From: Gadus chalcogrammus
Lineage: Eukaryota; Chordata; Actinopteri; Gadiformes; Gadidae
Reading direction: 5' to 3'
Assembly (NCBI RefSeq): GCF_026213295.1
Contig: NC_079413.1
Span: 24,214,412 to 24,278,411 of the forward strand
DNA length: 64,000 bases
Below, piece by piece: positions 1-23,956 of this stretch. Both the position numbers and the translations under genes were made by a program. How positions within the stretch are numbered: the stretch's first letter is position 1; the number at the start of each line of letters is the position of its first letter. Below the pieces are notes generated by a model that searched no databases, was not told the origin of the DNA, and saw only the letters and a list, made by a program, of their open reading frames with translations.

Positions 1-248
1 TATAATATAGTTATATTTTTTAATGCAGTGTTATAGAAAGGCTTGGCTTGTGATTTAAGAGTTATTCCCAGTATATGTAGTATAGTGACAGTTACAGGAA
101 ATTGGTATATGACACACTATGTTTGATATATGTATCTATTATTCATATTTTTCTAATCGCTTTGAAGGAATTACTTTCTTACCATAAAGAATCAATCAAT
201 CACAAAGTCAATGAAATGGTCTAATCAATAGGTGTCCTTCCTCCCTAG

Positions 249-10980
<10,732 letters not shown>

Positions 10981-11091
10981 CCTCAACCTCTGTCTCTAAT
11001 TCTTCATCATGCTCTTGGTTTATGCTTCCTGTTGGACCAGATCGGTTGAGGTCTGTGACTAATGTAAGGTGGATTATTTGTTTAATTCATG

Positions 11092-11097
11092 AATAAA
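11092..11097 (+). promoter_or_regulatory. arhgdig polyadenylation signal AATAAA
   Basis: Canonical AATAAA 112 bp after the stop codon, in a plausible short 3' UTR. Confidence 0.75.
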
Positions 11098-11109
11098 AGA
11101 GAAAACATC

Positions 11110-12726
11110 AACATATATTGAGCTTAACAACCACGCTATCTCCTCACATGTAACACAGCCTGCAGTTCTTTCATTGTTAGCGTTTCTAAATCCTCTTTTC
11201 CTTTGACCCTCCCTAGTCAGACCTGTGCATTGCAGTCCTAGGCCGCGGTGGAGGATGGCGGACCTATTCTCTCAGGCGTGTGGTAAACCTGACTTCCATA
11301 AAGAGTCGTGCTACTCATGTTATTTTGGAATTTGCTGCTCTTTAAAGTTCATATGAAGTAATACATTGTAATACAGGGTCTGAAACATGGTTTTAAGTGG
11401 GTAAGCTACATTTATTGAATGGCTCCAATGACACTGCTAATGTGGACGGATTTAATATTTAGTCACTAATGTAGTCCTAATATGTAACAAAAATAGATTT
11501 GCAGACTCCTCTTCCTCACTATTGTTGCTTCCTGCCCCTCCCTTATGTTTTCTGTCAGGCTGGCAACACATATTAACTCTAAACAAATATAAGCAACTAA
11601 CTAGGAAACCTACCTAACAGGATTGGGGGCGACGGGGTTGTTAGGGTGGAGCAGAGGGGCGTCACATCCACGTTGTTAGAACCTTAAGCAGAGAGAAGAC
11701 ATCCACTGAGATGTAGTACATTTTCCCCCCCTCATCCTGCATTATGAGGAGCACATTGGTTTATGCAATACAAAATAACTATCTACCTGCTGTCTAACTT
11801 TGTTGAACTTAGGTTAGGTTTGGAAGCCCATGGTTCAGTCATGACTCTACAGTCAGCCCTACTGCCCAGTAGTCTGATTCATAAAATATTCATGTTTTGT
11901 TGCATCATTTTCTTACCATAGATTTAACAAAGCAGTTCAATTTGTATGATCAAATCATGATGATTTCAAAAACATGATGATTTTTTTTCATACAGTGAAT
12001 TTACAATGATAAAAGGTAAAATGAAAGGGCATTCAATATCATCAACCATAAACACGTCATTGTCCCCAAATGTCATGTTCGTGTTATATGCTGACGAAAG
12101 AGTTGCATGGATGTAATTTTTCCTCAGTTGAAAAGAGCATAACATTATAAGAAAGAACCCTGCTAAGTTCAACAGGTATTTCAAAGACCAATGAATATAA
12201 TGACACATGTATTGAGTTAAGTAAGGTATAAGTGAATATGGTAGATGGTTCATGATGCTTTAGTCCAACAACTTTTAAAATATAGAGAATAAATAGGGTG
12301 TACAAATAATATTGTAATTTTCACTGATTATGATATTGAGCACTGAAATGCAATTAAGATGGCTGACGCTCTAGGAATAATAATTGTTGGTTTGTTGGAT
12401 GTTGCATGATATATCAAGAGTTTCTTCATTTTTTCTTACAACTTTCCTAAAATAAAAGTACAATTTGTTGTGTTTTAAAATGATTGAAAAAGAAGAATAA
12501 ATATGAACACAAATGAATGTATCCAAAGTATCTGTAGGGTTTATATATAGCAGAGTGGTGGACATAAAGAAGAAAACATCGAAGCTGTCTGACCGTAGGA
12601 CTCCCTGCCTGTTAAAATGCGCTGCGTTTAAAAATGTGTTAAATCGAGTCAAGTATCATGTTTCTTTTAATAAAGATTTGAATGACCAAATGGTAACTTG
12701 TTTCAGCACCCTCGACCTGTGGGTGG
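11110..12726. other. Intergenic sequence between arhgdig and dnase1, no gene seen
   Basis: AT-rich unique DNA. Short open frames on the minus strand near 11966-12652 show no recognised domain or splice partners. Confidence 0.6.
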
Positions 12727-12727
12727 G

Positions 12728-12955
12728 ATCGGGGTTACATAACCCTAACCCATTTGGTTGTCTTCTGAGGGTCAGGAGGGGAAGGGTTAAGGTTAGGGTT
12801 ACATAACCCTAACCCATTAGGGGGTCTGTCTTAGTGTCAGGAGGGGAAGGGTTAAGGTTAGGGTTACATAACCCTAACCCATTAGGGGGTCTGTCTTAGT
12901 GTCAGGAGGGGAAGGGTTAGGGTTTCAATAACCATAACCATAACCATAACCCATT
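12728..12955. repeat. About 60-bp telomere-like tandem repeat, 3-4 copies
   Basis: The units carry the inverted motif AGGGTTACATAACCCTAACC followed by CATTAGGGGGTCTGTCTTAG and a GGAGGGGAAGGGTTAAGG block. Confidence 0.9.
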
Positions 12956-12959
12956 AGGT

Positions 12960-14818
12960 GGACTTCTGAGTGTCAGAGTTAGGGGGAAACATGTGGATTA
13001 TTTTTCATCCGATCAAATAAATATTGTGTGAATTTAAACTTTTCTCACCATGAACCTTTCTTACATGACAGTCAGTTGATGGCAGATCTACATCCTTTTG
13101 TTAATAGCCTAGTTGATGTTTATACATTACATATTGTAAATCTTTTACTGTAGTGGTAAATATTAAATCTATTCAAAAACTGCGGACACACACAATATAA
13201 CATATGTTTACCTGCTAAATATTTCAGATTATACAGCAACACAATACATTTGTTTATCATTTCAATGTTTTACAATAATAACATTTTATAATTACATTTT
13301 GTGAATGTGTTTTTGTTGCACAAAAATATTAGTTTTTAAACAATTCTCCTTGCCGTATCGAGTATATGATTCAAAGCTTAGAAACGCAGACTTCTGAAAA
13401 ATCCAAACACTGTGTAAATATCGTTATCACCTTCTCAGACCAAGTGGTCCCGTTCCCATGCGTATCAGCTAGCATGGGAATATAGAGCCTGTTTTTCTTA
13501 GGAAAGTCAACATTTTAATTATGTTACACAGTTTGGATATGTGGGTATTTGCAAATCATGTAGTGATTCATTTTAGTTACGAAACACAAATTTGACTAAT
13601 ACGACTTTCGGCTGATCACTTCATTATTTTGAATGATTTTTCACTTTGAAGACCATGAAAATAACCCAGTTCAATTGATGCTAAGATTAGTATCTGTAGG
13701 ACTTTCAAGGCCTCCCCCCGTACCTCACTTCACCCCTTACCTCAGCTGTCCCCAACATCCACACACTCCCCCCACGGCTACTCTGCCAACTGTACCTGCT
13801 GAATTAAAGACGGCATGGAGGACAACATCAGCCCAGTGCTCGCTACCCCTGGGATACTGTCAACATAAGGACACATAATGATTTGCTAGCAATAAGCCAC
13901 ACCCTTGACTGACAGGAAGACTAATATTCTGGGCCGTTCGCTCACCATTGCTTTGCTTTCTTCCAGGAATAATCCGGCAGGTTAGTTGGGCAGTTTAAAA
14001 TTTGGACAAAATTACACGATCAGCTTTGAATTTTGGTATCTTTGGTTGATTTGCATCTCCTATTTTACCATAATCTATTTTTTGTTTTATTGAGCTACTT
14101 TTCCGATACATCAGAATACAGATCTTGTAATTATTTTTAAATGCATTAAATAATAAATATTTCAGTGAAAAATTAATAAGATCTATTATGTAAATGAAAT
14201 AACGAGATGCAATGAGTAAATAAGTATTTATTATTGAAAGGTTTAGAATATCATGTTGAAAAATATATTTCATGCAAAATATTTGATAATTTGACCAACT
14301 ATTGTCGAAGCAGTAGCCATTCCGAGCATATACACAGCATAGTGCTGCTTACATAACCGGGCTATCACAGGTATGGCCACAACCTGATAGCTTGAAATGT
14401 TACCGCAGGCAAATTTATTTTGTAATGATTGACCTGAATTAGCATAAATATGACCTATACAACCTATTAGTATGATTATGTACAGGTGTCATGAATGCCA
14501 GGCTCCAATACAGTATGGTGAAGCGCTGCCCCTGGCCACAAGTACAGACACAGCCCCTAACAATACGGCCAGCTAACCTCAGCAGGCAGTAGCAAACCAA
14601 ACAGCTATTGGAAGCACAGCAACGTAATGCCAACGGCAGCAGCTGGGAGAGAAAACTCCCCTTGGCTCTTTATCTGTTGATTTTGCATTTTTGGAGTACA
14701 TTCTCCAAAGAAGAAGGGATCCATATTAGCCCCAGTGCGACTGCATTCTCTTACCCCGCTGACTCCCCCTCTTACCCTCCCCTCTCAGTGTGATCTATAC
14801 CGTCACTCCTCTCTCAGG
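12960..14818. other. Upstream region of dnase1, no gene seen
   Basis: Mostly AT-rich unique DNA. The stretch 14640-14818 is more GC-rich and pyrimidine-rich and probably carries 5' UTR sequence. CTCTCAG directly before the start codon looks like a splice acceptor, so an upstream non-coding exon is possible. No TATA box could be assigned with confidence. Confidence 0.5.
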
Positions 14819-17800
14819 ATGCGTGCGCTCTTCACCGGGGGTCTGCTCTGGGCCCTGCTGCAGATCGGGACCTCGCTCTTTCTGGGGGCCTTCAACATCA
14901 AATCCTTTGGGGACAAAAAGGCGTCCAACTCCACCCTGATGGACATCATAAGCACAGTACACTAACTACTATTTAGTATAACTAACTACGAACTACAATA
15001 ACTACTATTTAATAGAACTAACTACTATTTAGTATAACTAACTACGAACTACAATAACTACTATTTAGTATAACTAACTACGAACTACACTAACTACTAT
15101 TTAATAGAACTAACTACTATTTAGTTTAACTAACTACTATAACTACTATTTAATAGAACTAACTACACTAACGATTATTTAAGAGAACTAACTACACTAA
15201 CTACTATTTAGTATAACTAACTACACTAACTACTATTTAGTATAACTAACTACGAACTACACTAACTACTATTTAGTATAACTAACTACGAACTACAATA
15301 ACTACTATTCAATAGAACTAAATACTATTTAGTTTAACTAACTACTATAACTACTATTTAATAGAACTAACTACACTAACGACTATTTAAGAGAACTAAC
15401 TACACTAACTACTATTTAGTATAACTAACTACACTAACTACTATTTAATATAAATAATTACACTAACTACTATTTAGTATAACTAACTACTAACTACACA
15501 AACTACTATTTAATATAACTAACTACACTAACTACTATTTAGTTTCACTAACTACTAACTACACTAACTACTATTTAATATAACTAACTACACTAACTAC
15601 TATTTAGTATAACTAACTACGAACTACACTAACTACTATTTAGTATAACTAACTACGAACTACAATAACTACTATTTAATAGAACTAACTACTATTTAGT
15701 TTAACTAACTACTATAACTACTATTTAATAGAACTAACTACACTAACGACTATTTAAGAGAACTAACTACATTAACTACTTTTTAGTATAACTAACTACA
15801 CTAACTACTATTTAATATAAATAATTACACTAACTACTATTTAGTATAACTAACTACTAACTACACAAACTACTATTTAATATAACTAACTACACTAACT
15901 ACTATTTAGTTTCACTAACTACACTAACTACTATTTAATATAACTAACTACACTAACTACTATTTAGTTTAACTAACTACTAACTACACTAACTACTATT
16001 TAGTATAACTAACTACTAACTACACTAACTACTATTTAGTATAACTTACTATCAAAAATAACTATTACTTAGTATAACTAACTATAACTAACTACACTAA
16101 CTTCTATTTAGTACTACTATAGTAGTACCATACTATACTAAAACTAACTGTACTTAATACTAACTATTACTGTCTTTGTGGATGTTGCATAAAATAAATG
16201 ATCTTCTTTCCTTCATTCTTTTTCTACCAGTGTGAATAAGAAATAGGTTAAACCCCCTTAAACCACAGTTACAAACAATGATTAGATATTGCTTGCATCA
16301 TAAACATTATTGTTTTTTTATTCAACAACGACAATGCACATGTTGCATATGACATGTACATGTACCAGATTTAGTTATACAAACTATTTTTCCTGTGTAG
16401 TCCCTGAATGGGGTTGGTAATGTTGGAGCGTAGGTTGGTTAACAGGCAGATGTGACCCGTTATTGAAACATAGTGCACACTTTGGATGTTGTTGACCAAT
16501 AAGGGTCAAGTATTTTCAAATTATTTATGAATAATTCCTTCTATACTCGTTCCATCCCACTGGTTTAAGTCTGAGCTATGTGACTGTATACCACTTTAGA
16601 GTCCAGCTTGATATTAACATACCTTTCCCTTCTTATTAATTGCTCTTAGATTGTCCATCGCTATGACATCCTTCTCATCCAGGAAGTCAGAGACAGTGAT
16701 CTGTCTGCGACCAAACTCCTCATGGATCACGTGAACCAGTAATGGAAACTCATTCATCTTTTCTTTCAGATACAAAAGCATATGCCTCTATGTTGTCTCT
16801 TAAGGTGAAATGTGCTTGACTGTGTGCTGACTGTGTGTAACCAGGGGGCCAGGCCAGTACAGCTACATAGTGAGTGAACCTTTGGGTCGCAGCACGTACA
16901 AGGAGAGATACCTTTTCCTCTACAGGTAGGACTACATCTTATCATGTTCTATTAATAGGCCTTGATTATCATGCAGTTAGGTTGAATATTCTGACATTGA
17001 TCCAATGCTAATGTGTGTTATTTCCAGGGAGGATACTGTCTCCGTAGTGAAGAACTACACATACGATGATGGCTGCGAGCCATGTGGTACAGACATCTTC
17101 AATAGAGAACCTTTTGTTGTCATGTTCTCTTCCAGAAACAGCGGTATGTCATGGATTATTGCGGGACTTGAGTACTTGGGACTTGCTTGACTAACATTGA
17201 TAAGATTCAACTTTCATTTGGTATTAATGGCTTGACACTTGACTTAGATTTGAAACAGATGACTTGAATATATTCTCATCTTTCAAGATATGAATAAGTT
17301 ACATTTTGTTTTTTAAACATGATTGGTTAATTTCTTACTCTTTAAACAAAGCACATATCTGCAAGTAACACTCAAAATTGGTCGAACACCGAACACTTTT
17401 CTTTCCACTTAAAGCCCTGGAGCTGTTATCATTTCAGAGCGCTGCTTGCTATTGTTCTCAATAGTTAGAATTGTTATTGATTGCCACTATCGTCAAATAT
17501 CTGTATGATTTATCAATTGTGAGCGCGCAGCTGCAGTTTTCGTTAATGTTGACTATAAACTCATCCTTTCATGATTACTTGGTTTAATACTTTTGACTTG
17601 TTTGTGACTTGCACATGTGAGGTACTCCCACCTCTGGCAAAATTACATTTTGTTGACTGGATTAACACTCAAGTGGCTTCTAGTCCTGATTGCAGATTGT
17701 GTTTTGTGTGAGCAGGTGGGAGCTTTGTCCTGATCCCTCAGCACACCTCACCCGACTGGGCCATCAAAGAGGTGGACGCCCTCTACGATGTGGTGAACGA

Positions 17801-20800
17801 TGTCCGCACTCGATGGCACACTGACGTATGTACTACTCGTCGTAGGCTACACCATGCACCAATTGCAAACTTTTTAAGAATCCCTGAAGCCCTCCACCCA
17901 AAGATACGTTCAAAATCACCATCCTTAAAAAATGAAAGTTAAGATAGCCAATGAACGGATTCAATCTATGAACTCTCAATGGGCAAACAATATCTAGTAT
18001 CTTAGTAGCCGTGTTCAATCCACTTATTTGTATCGGAATGTATTGATTGTTGATTGTTGGCTTTCACGTTTATAAACTGGTTGGCAGAGACATAGGAATT
18101 CGAAATGATGCTATTATTTTACTAATAGTGACAAACTGGCATAGATTACTCGGTTGATTGTCCCCATGTTGAAGTCATATTATCACGTTTACAAGAAAAA
18201 AAAGGAGAACAATTGCGAATGAATTCCCACAAGCCAATCAACAACAGAGAAAATGGCCCCTATGTAATTGTTACCCGCATCGTGGTTGGTTTAGGTGGAA
18301 GTAACTCCGCCCAGTTTCTGAACGCAGATTTTGAAGTGAATCTGAAGATAAATTCTGGATGATTATCAGGCTAGGAAAAGTGCAAAAGAGCCCGATTTCC
18401 AAATAACAACCAAATCAAAATCAACCCAAAATTATTAAAATTATAATACTGTGCGTGATTGACAGGCAACACTGTGTACATGATTGACAGGGTTAGGGTT
18501 AGGTTTAGAAAGAAAATAAATAAGCGTGAAATAAGCATGTGATGTCTAAAATCCTTCATCTGGCTACACAGAGGCAGGAGAATTCAACTGTAAAAACATA
18601 TTCGCAAACATGTAACTCTCAAACCTTACCTACATCACCTTTATTGATCTACCCTGTAGGATATCCTGCTCCTGGGCGACTTCAATGCAGGCTGCAGCTA
18701 CGTTACGGGCAAAGACTGGGAGACGATTCGCCTTTTCACCGATAAGAGCTTCCAGTGGCTCATCTCAAATGATGTGGACACCACCGTGTCTCAGAGCAAC
18801 TGCCCCTATGACAGGTACTTAACACCCACAGACACTCAAGGTGAGAGGACATTATGATCATTGACAGTGCTATTGTTAAAATTGATTCCTGTAAAGCATT
18901 GAAATCAACAATACACTTTATGCATGGACACAACTAGCTATTGATACTTTATAAAAGTATCAACAAAAGAAGTAAAAGATTTTCTTGCAATAGTGGAGAC
19001 ACACCAATAATAATTGGCTCTTCAAGTGCAAGTAGCTCAAACCTAGGAAAAAACGTTGCCATGTTGTTCCTCTTTAGGATTGTGGCCACAGCGGACATGC
19101 TGAAAAGAGTGGTTCTCGGTAGTGCTGCGGTCTATAACTATATGGTGGACCTCCACCTCAGCCACAGCCTGGTGAGATTTCCCTCACTGTCTTTATAACC
19201 AAGGCAGCAGGTATGCCATCGATCAGGGGTGAGTCAGAGTTCCACCTCTACTCCCCCTACCTCCATACCTTCTTAAACGAAAAGCTATGAGCGAGTTGTA
19301 GCAATCGAATCGCAAATCAGCAGGAGGGGCCACCACGGTAATGTTCGCGGTGCAGCATAGCTGATTGTCACCAAGGTTCCTCCCGGTTTGTGATGGAGAT
19401 ACCGCAATGTCGTCGACCGTGACCGTGTGCTGGCAGTCTTGCGCTGGCAAGAGGAGGAGTAGAGGAATGGTCGATAGTCAGTGTAGCAATGATAGGAGAA
19501 ACCATGTGACCATTTGAGCCGATGGATCTAGGGAGAATAGAAGGTGTCCCAGTACAGAGCCTTGAGGGACACCAGTGACGAGAATGCAGGGTTTGACAAG
19601 GAGCCATTCCATGTGAGCTGATCGGTGCGAATCGTCAGGTAAGATGCGGACCAGGATAGTGCAGAGTAAGCGACCTGAGTTCGGCAGGAGTGGCGAGAAG
19701 GATCTGGTGGTTCAGGGTGTCGAAGGCCGCTGAAAGGTTGAGGCGAATTAGAACCGACGAGGCTCTGGCGGCACGGAGCTACCCTATCACCGCAAGGAAG
19801 GCGGTGACGTCTCAGTTGAGTTTGCAGTGTTATGCCTGACTGGTAAGGGTCAAGCAGGTTGGTTTGTGAGAGATAGGAGGGCCGTTGTTCCAGAGTTTTA
19901 GAAAGGAATGAAACAAGGGATTGGTGTCTTAAAGAACGGCTTGATTCTAGCAGTCTTGAAGGACGCTGGAATAAGGCCTAAAGTGGGGAGGAGTTGATGA
20001 GGGTGGTGAGGAATGGAAGAATGTCACTCGAGACGGCTTGGAGAAGGGAGGAGGGATCAGGTCAAGAGGGCAGGAACATAGTTAGACGTAACTATTCAGT
20101 TTCAGGTTCTTCCATGTTCCGGCGGGTGGTGGAAGCGTTAAGAGTATGGAGGAGGGAGGGGGAGAACTTCAAGGGGAGAGAGAAAGCAAGAAAAAATGAC
20201 TGTGATGTAAACGAAGCAGGGTTATGGAGAGAGCTGAGGTACCCCAGAATGATTAGTTATCAGCCCTGTGGCTCAGAGGAGAAGGGCAGAGTTTTAGGAT
20301 GAAGTTGGTAGAAATGCCTATTAATCCAGAGGGTGTTAAGTCGCCCAGGACAATGAGTACCATCATTGTCCTGGGGAGCAGCTGAGGAGGGCATCCATCC
20401 AAGAAGTTGCGGAAGGAAACTGGTGGACGATAGATCACATGATGTAGAGCTTGACGGGAAGGGTGACAGTGACAGCGTGGAGTTTGAATACAGATCTGGA
20501 TGGGTATTCCAGGGGAAGGACCTGGTAGGACTACTACCAGGTTGCCCGTGTTATACAGCCTCTCAACAACATTGACGACTGGCAGAAAGAGCGACCCTAT
20601 CTGCTTCTTTCTGCCAATGTTGTCACTGCTGAACCCTGACCTCCCCACATCCCAATACTGCCCCTTCCTTTCATGGATGTATCGCATCTTGCAGATTGTA
20701 GATTTCATTTCTGAGGACTTGCACGACCAACAATCCAAACGGACGCATCATGCACACACAAGTGCATAGTTAGGCACACACAACAGCAAGCACATCAGGC

Positions 20801-22258
20801 CAAGAGGACGTTCGCTATTCCCTCCATGGAGCTAGGGTTAGGGTAAGAAATATAATATAACAATTATATAGAGACTTTTATTTATGGGACTGCATATAAT
20901 TTTCACAAAGTAATAAATATTTAAACTCTACGGGCAGCTTTGGTCCCCATCTTGATCTCAGTATTTTACATTCAAATCTAGATTTGTCATGTTTGATGAA
21001 CTCTGTCAGTAAGTCTGTGAAGCTGTACATTCCTCAGTGTTTGTGGTGTTTATCACCTCCTCTAAGGCTGGGTGGTGTGCGTGCTGCTGCCGCCTACAGA
21101 TTGTTCTCCACACACTCGCTGGGCTTTAACTTGAACATGTTCTCATAATAGATCCATGTTCTGTAACAGGTAGCTTTCATTACAGCAACAAGTTATTTTA
21201 GCCCTGGCAGGTCTGTACAATGTTTGTGGCTGCACACATTGTCCGTGCTGGATGTATACAAGGTGGACTTGTAGAAAACATACGATTATTTGAACGCAGT
21301 AGTGAAACTGTTTTGTTTCATCTGATCATTTTGTAGATGTTGGAAAATCCATTTTTAATCCCGCCGATATTTAGATTTGATATCAGAGAAAAGAATGGTA
21401 ACGGTTAGTATTTGGAAAAATATGAGTTTCTATGACTTGTTTTAATGCGTATCAGATGGTAAGTGACCCGACACTACAGAGTAAACTAAACCCTTTACCG
21501 TCTCCTGGGCCACTGTTGAGGTATATGTCTGGAGACGCAAACCTAATTCAATACATTGTTTATCTCTCTGGAGCATAAAATATTAATCTTAAAATGATAA
21601 TTGACAGACGTGCTGCTTGACCAAACCATCTGTGCCTTAGACCTTGGCCGTGAGCGACCATTATCCTGTGGAGGTGAGGCTGACCGCCGGCCCTCCGTCC
21701 GGCCCTCCGTCCGGCCCTCCGTCCGGCCCTCCGTCCGGACCTCCGTCCGGACCTCCGTCCGGACCTCCGTCCGGCCCTCCGTCCGGACCTCCGTCTGGAC
21801 CTCCGTCCGGACCTCCGTCCGGCCCTCCGTCCGGCCCTCCGTCTGGACCTCCGTCCGGCCCTCCGTCCGGCCCTCCGTCTGGACCTCCGTCCGGCCCTCC
21901 GTCCGGCCCTCCGTCTGGACCTCCGTCCGGACCTCCGTCCGGCCCTCCGTCCGGCCCTCCGTCCGGCCCTCCGTCCGGCCCTCCGTCTGGACCTCCGTCC
22001 GGCCCTCCGTCCGGCCCTCCGTCCGGCCCTCCGTCTGGCCCTCCGTCCGGCCCTCCGTCCGGCCCTCCGTCCGGCCCTCCGTCTGGCCCTCCGTCTGGAC
22101 CTCCGTCCGGCCCTCCGTCTGGACCTCCGTCCGGCCCTCCGTCCGGCCCTCCGTCCGGCCCTCCGTCCGGCCCTCCGTCTGGACCTCCGTCCGGCCCTCC
22201 GTCTGGCCCTCCGTCTGGCCCTCCGTCTGGCCCTCCGTCTGGCCCTCCGTCTGCCTGA
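14819..22258 (+). CDS. dnase1: Secreted deoxyribonuclease I with 47x Gly-Pro-Pro-Ser C-terminal tail
   Basis: DNase I is a secreted Ca/Mg-dependent endonuclease that degrades extracellular DNA. Eight coding exons fit in phase: 14819-14956, 16650-16738, 16845-16925, 17028-17143, 17716-17825, 18660-18814, 19078-19171 and 21641-22258, giving 466 residues. Residues 1 to about 22 form a hydrophobic signal peptide. Catalytic and metal residues are all visible: AFNIKSFG (Asn), LIQEVRD (Glu), YKERY (Tyr, Glu), PQHTSPDWA (His), [12 protein letters not shown] (Asp, Asn), NCPYDR (Asp) and SDHYPVEV (His 268). Both disulfide pairs ([13 protein letters not shown] with NCPYD) are kept. The core of 277 residues has normal family length. 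Family members usually stop just after the PVEV strand; here the frame continues through 47 GPPS units (residues 278-465) and one Ala to TGA at 22256-22258. No in-frame ATG lies upstream of 14819. Confidence 0.95.
14957..16140. repeat. AACTACTATTTAGTA-type minisatellite starting at the dnase1 exon 1 donor
   Basis: Irregular units of roughly 25-35 bp are built from ACTAACTACTATTTAGTATA and ACTAACTACGAACTACA, with TTTAATAGA variants. The first unit begins at the donor itself (GTACACTAACTAC at 14957). The array fills most of intron 1. Confidence 0.95.
16141..16649. other. dnase1 intron 1 remainder
   Basis: Unique AT-rich sequence ending in the acceptor TGCTCTTAG at 16641-16649. Confidence 0.6.
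17144..17715. other. dnase1 intron 4
   Basis: Unique sequence between donor GTATGT at 17144 and acceptor GTGAGCAG ending at 17715. No other feature is seen. Confidence 0.7.
17826..18659. other. dnase1 intron 5
   Basis: Unique AT-rich sequence with a short TTAGGG-like patch near 18491. No exon or element was recognised. Confidence 0.65.
19450..20740 (-). mobile_element. Degenerate L2-type LINE ORF2 fragment (endonuclease plus reverse transcriptase), antisense in dnase1 intron 7
   Basis: Read on the minus strand, the fragment first shows endonuclease-like sequence ([17 protein letters not shown], then VLGDLTPSG near 20340). Further on come reverse-transcriptase motifs: [20 protein letters not shown] with [10 protein letters not shown] near 19700-19770, an altered GVPQG-type motif near 19560, and GHMVSP near 19510. 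Domain order and spacing match L2-like non-LTR retrotransposons. Several stops and frameshifts make it inactive. Confidence 0.75.
20760..21640. other. dnase1 intron 7 remainder
   Basis: Unique sequence between the LINE fragment and the last exon, with one short GGGTTAGGGT patch near 20833. The acceptor is TGTGCCTTAG, ending at 21640. Confidence 0.6.
21689..22252 (+). repeat. 12-bp coding minisatellite in the last exon of dnase1 (47 copies)
   Basis: Units are GGCCCTCCGTCC, GGACCTCCGTCC, GGACCTCCGTCT and GGCCCTCCGTCT, always encoding Gly-Pro-Pro-Ser in the DNase frame. The 12-bp length preserves the frame, and no unit creates a stop in any frame. It matches the minisatellite at 49602-49841 on the opposite strand. 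Confidence 0.97.
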
Positions 22259-22361
22259 GCCCTGCAGCACTGGACGAACTTTAAGCTGATGGTTTAAACG
22301 TTGTTTCGGCCAGTAAGGAAGAACTCATGTCAGTTCACAATGCCATGAGTAGCTTGACTTA

Positions 22362-22367
22362 AATAAA
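22362..22367 (+). promoter_or_regulatory. dnase1 polyadenylation signal AATAAA
   Basis: Canonical AATAAA about 104 bp after the TGA stop. Confidence 0.75.
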
Positions 22368-22369
22368 GT

Positions 22370-23040
22370 TGGATGTAAACTTTATTAAACGGTCGCTGGG
22401 TTGGGCCAATGGTTGGTAGAACAACATTGAATGATTTGCCTCTTCAATAAGCCTATTCTTACCCAACCACACTATCAGTAATTCATGGAAATTTCTTCTG
22501 AACATAAATACATGCAATTACCGATTACATAGTTATTAAAAAAATTGTATAGTGTTGTTGATTACATCGCAATAAAATTAAAGAACAAATTCAAAGCAAG
22601 GCTAATTAACAACAAAGATAACCCAAGTTTAGACAGAGTCTTAGTCAACAGCAATCTGTCTATACTTACTGTCTGTCAGTGCTTTGAGAGCAAACATGCT
22701 GAGAGATCAAATAGTGGAAAAGTGTAATGAAAAGACAGCGGGAGAAATTATTGAAGTACGAAGACTCACTTTCAAAAGATCTCTAAGGTCGCTTGACTTT
22801 TAGAAGCTGCACAAGCTGGGTCGGAAGAGTTTGAGAAAGCTGGTAGCAGCAGGACTCGAGTCACGTTAGCTTCGCTCCCGCAGAAAGAGGCGGACCTGGA
22901 TGCAGGAGTCTGGTACAGCTTTGGAATAGCAACTCGTAAAGCAGATAAACGTGGAGCTCCTTTGGCTCCTTTTGGCTTCAGTGGAGCAGTGAGGACCATT
23001 CAGACTCAAGCCTCATCCAACAAGTTGCAGGAATCTACGC
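22370..23040. other. Intergenic spacer between convergent dnase1 and eci1
   Basis: Unique DNA. The segment 22780-23030 has coding-like composition but no recognised product. Confidence 0.55.
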
Positions 23041-23925
23041 ATTGAACACCATCATCCTTCAACACCATCAGCCTTAAACACCATCAGCCTTAAACACCAT
23101 CAGCCTTCAACACCACCACCCTTCAACACCATCCTCCTTCAACACCACCACCCTTCAACACCATCACCCTTCAGCACCACCACCCTTCAACACCACCACC
23201 CTTCAACACCACCACCCTTCAACACCACCACCCTTCAACACCATCAGCTTTAAACACCACCACCCTTCAACACCATCATCCCTAAACACCATCAGCCTTA
23301 AACACCACCACCCTTCAACACCATCCTCCTTCAACACCATCAGCCTTAAACACCACCCTCCTTCAACACCATCAGCCTTAAACACCACCCTCCTTCAACA
23401 CCACCATCCTTCAACACCATCATCCTTCAACACCATCAGCCTTAAACACCATCATCCTTAAACACCACCACCCTTCAACACCATCAGCCTTAACCACCAT
23501 CACCCTTCAACACCACCACCCCTCAACACCACCACCCTTCAACACCATCACCCTTCAACACCACCACCCTTCAACACCATCACCCTTCAACACCACCACC
23601 CTTCAGCACCATCACCCTTCAACACCACCACCCTTCAGCACCATCACCCTTCAACATCACCACCCTTAAACACCACCACCCTTCAACACCATCCTCCTTC
23701 AACACCATCAGCCTTAAACACCACCACCCTTCAGCACCACCACCCTTCAACACCATCAGCCTTAAACACCATCACCCTTCAACACCACCACCCTTCAACA
23801 CCACCACCCTTCAACACCATCAGCCTTAAACACCACCACCCTTCAACACCACCACCCTTCAACACCATCACCCTTCAACACCACCACCCTTCAACACCAC
23901 CATCCTTAAACACCATCCTCCCGGG
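23041..23925. repeat. 16-bp minisatellite (CAACACCACCACCCTT), about 55 copies
   Basis: Units alternate between CAACACCACCACCCTT, CAACACCATCATCCTT and AAACACCATCAGCCTT. The array lies between the 3' ends of dnase1 and eci1. Confidence 0.96.
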
Positions 23926-23956
23926 CCTGCTGCAAGACTAGCTCTCCCAGCTGCCC

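Noticed and set aside
21560..22284. Alternative frames across the dnase1 tail (Arg-Pro-Ser-Val on plus, Arg-Arg-Ala-Gly on minus)
   Set aside because: The 12-bp unit leaves all frames open. Only the Gly-Pro-Pro-Ser frame is continuous with the DNase I core through a proper acceptor at 21640.
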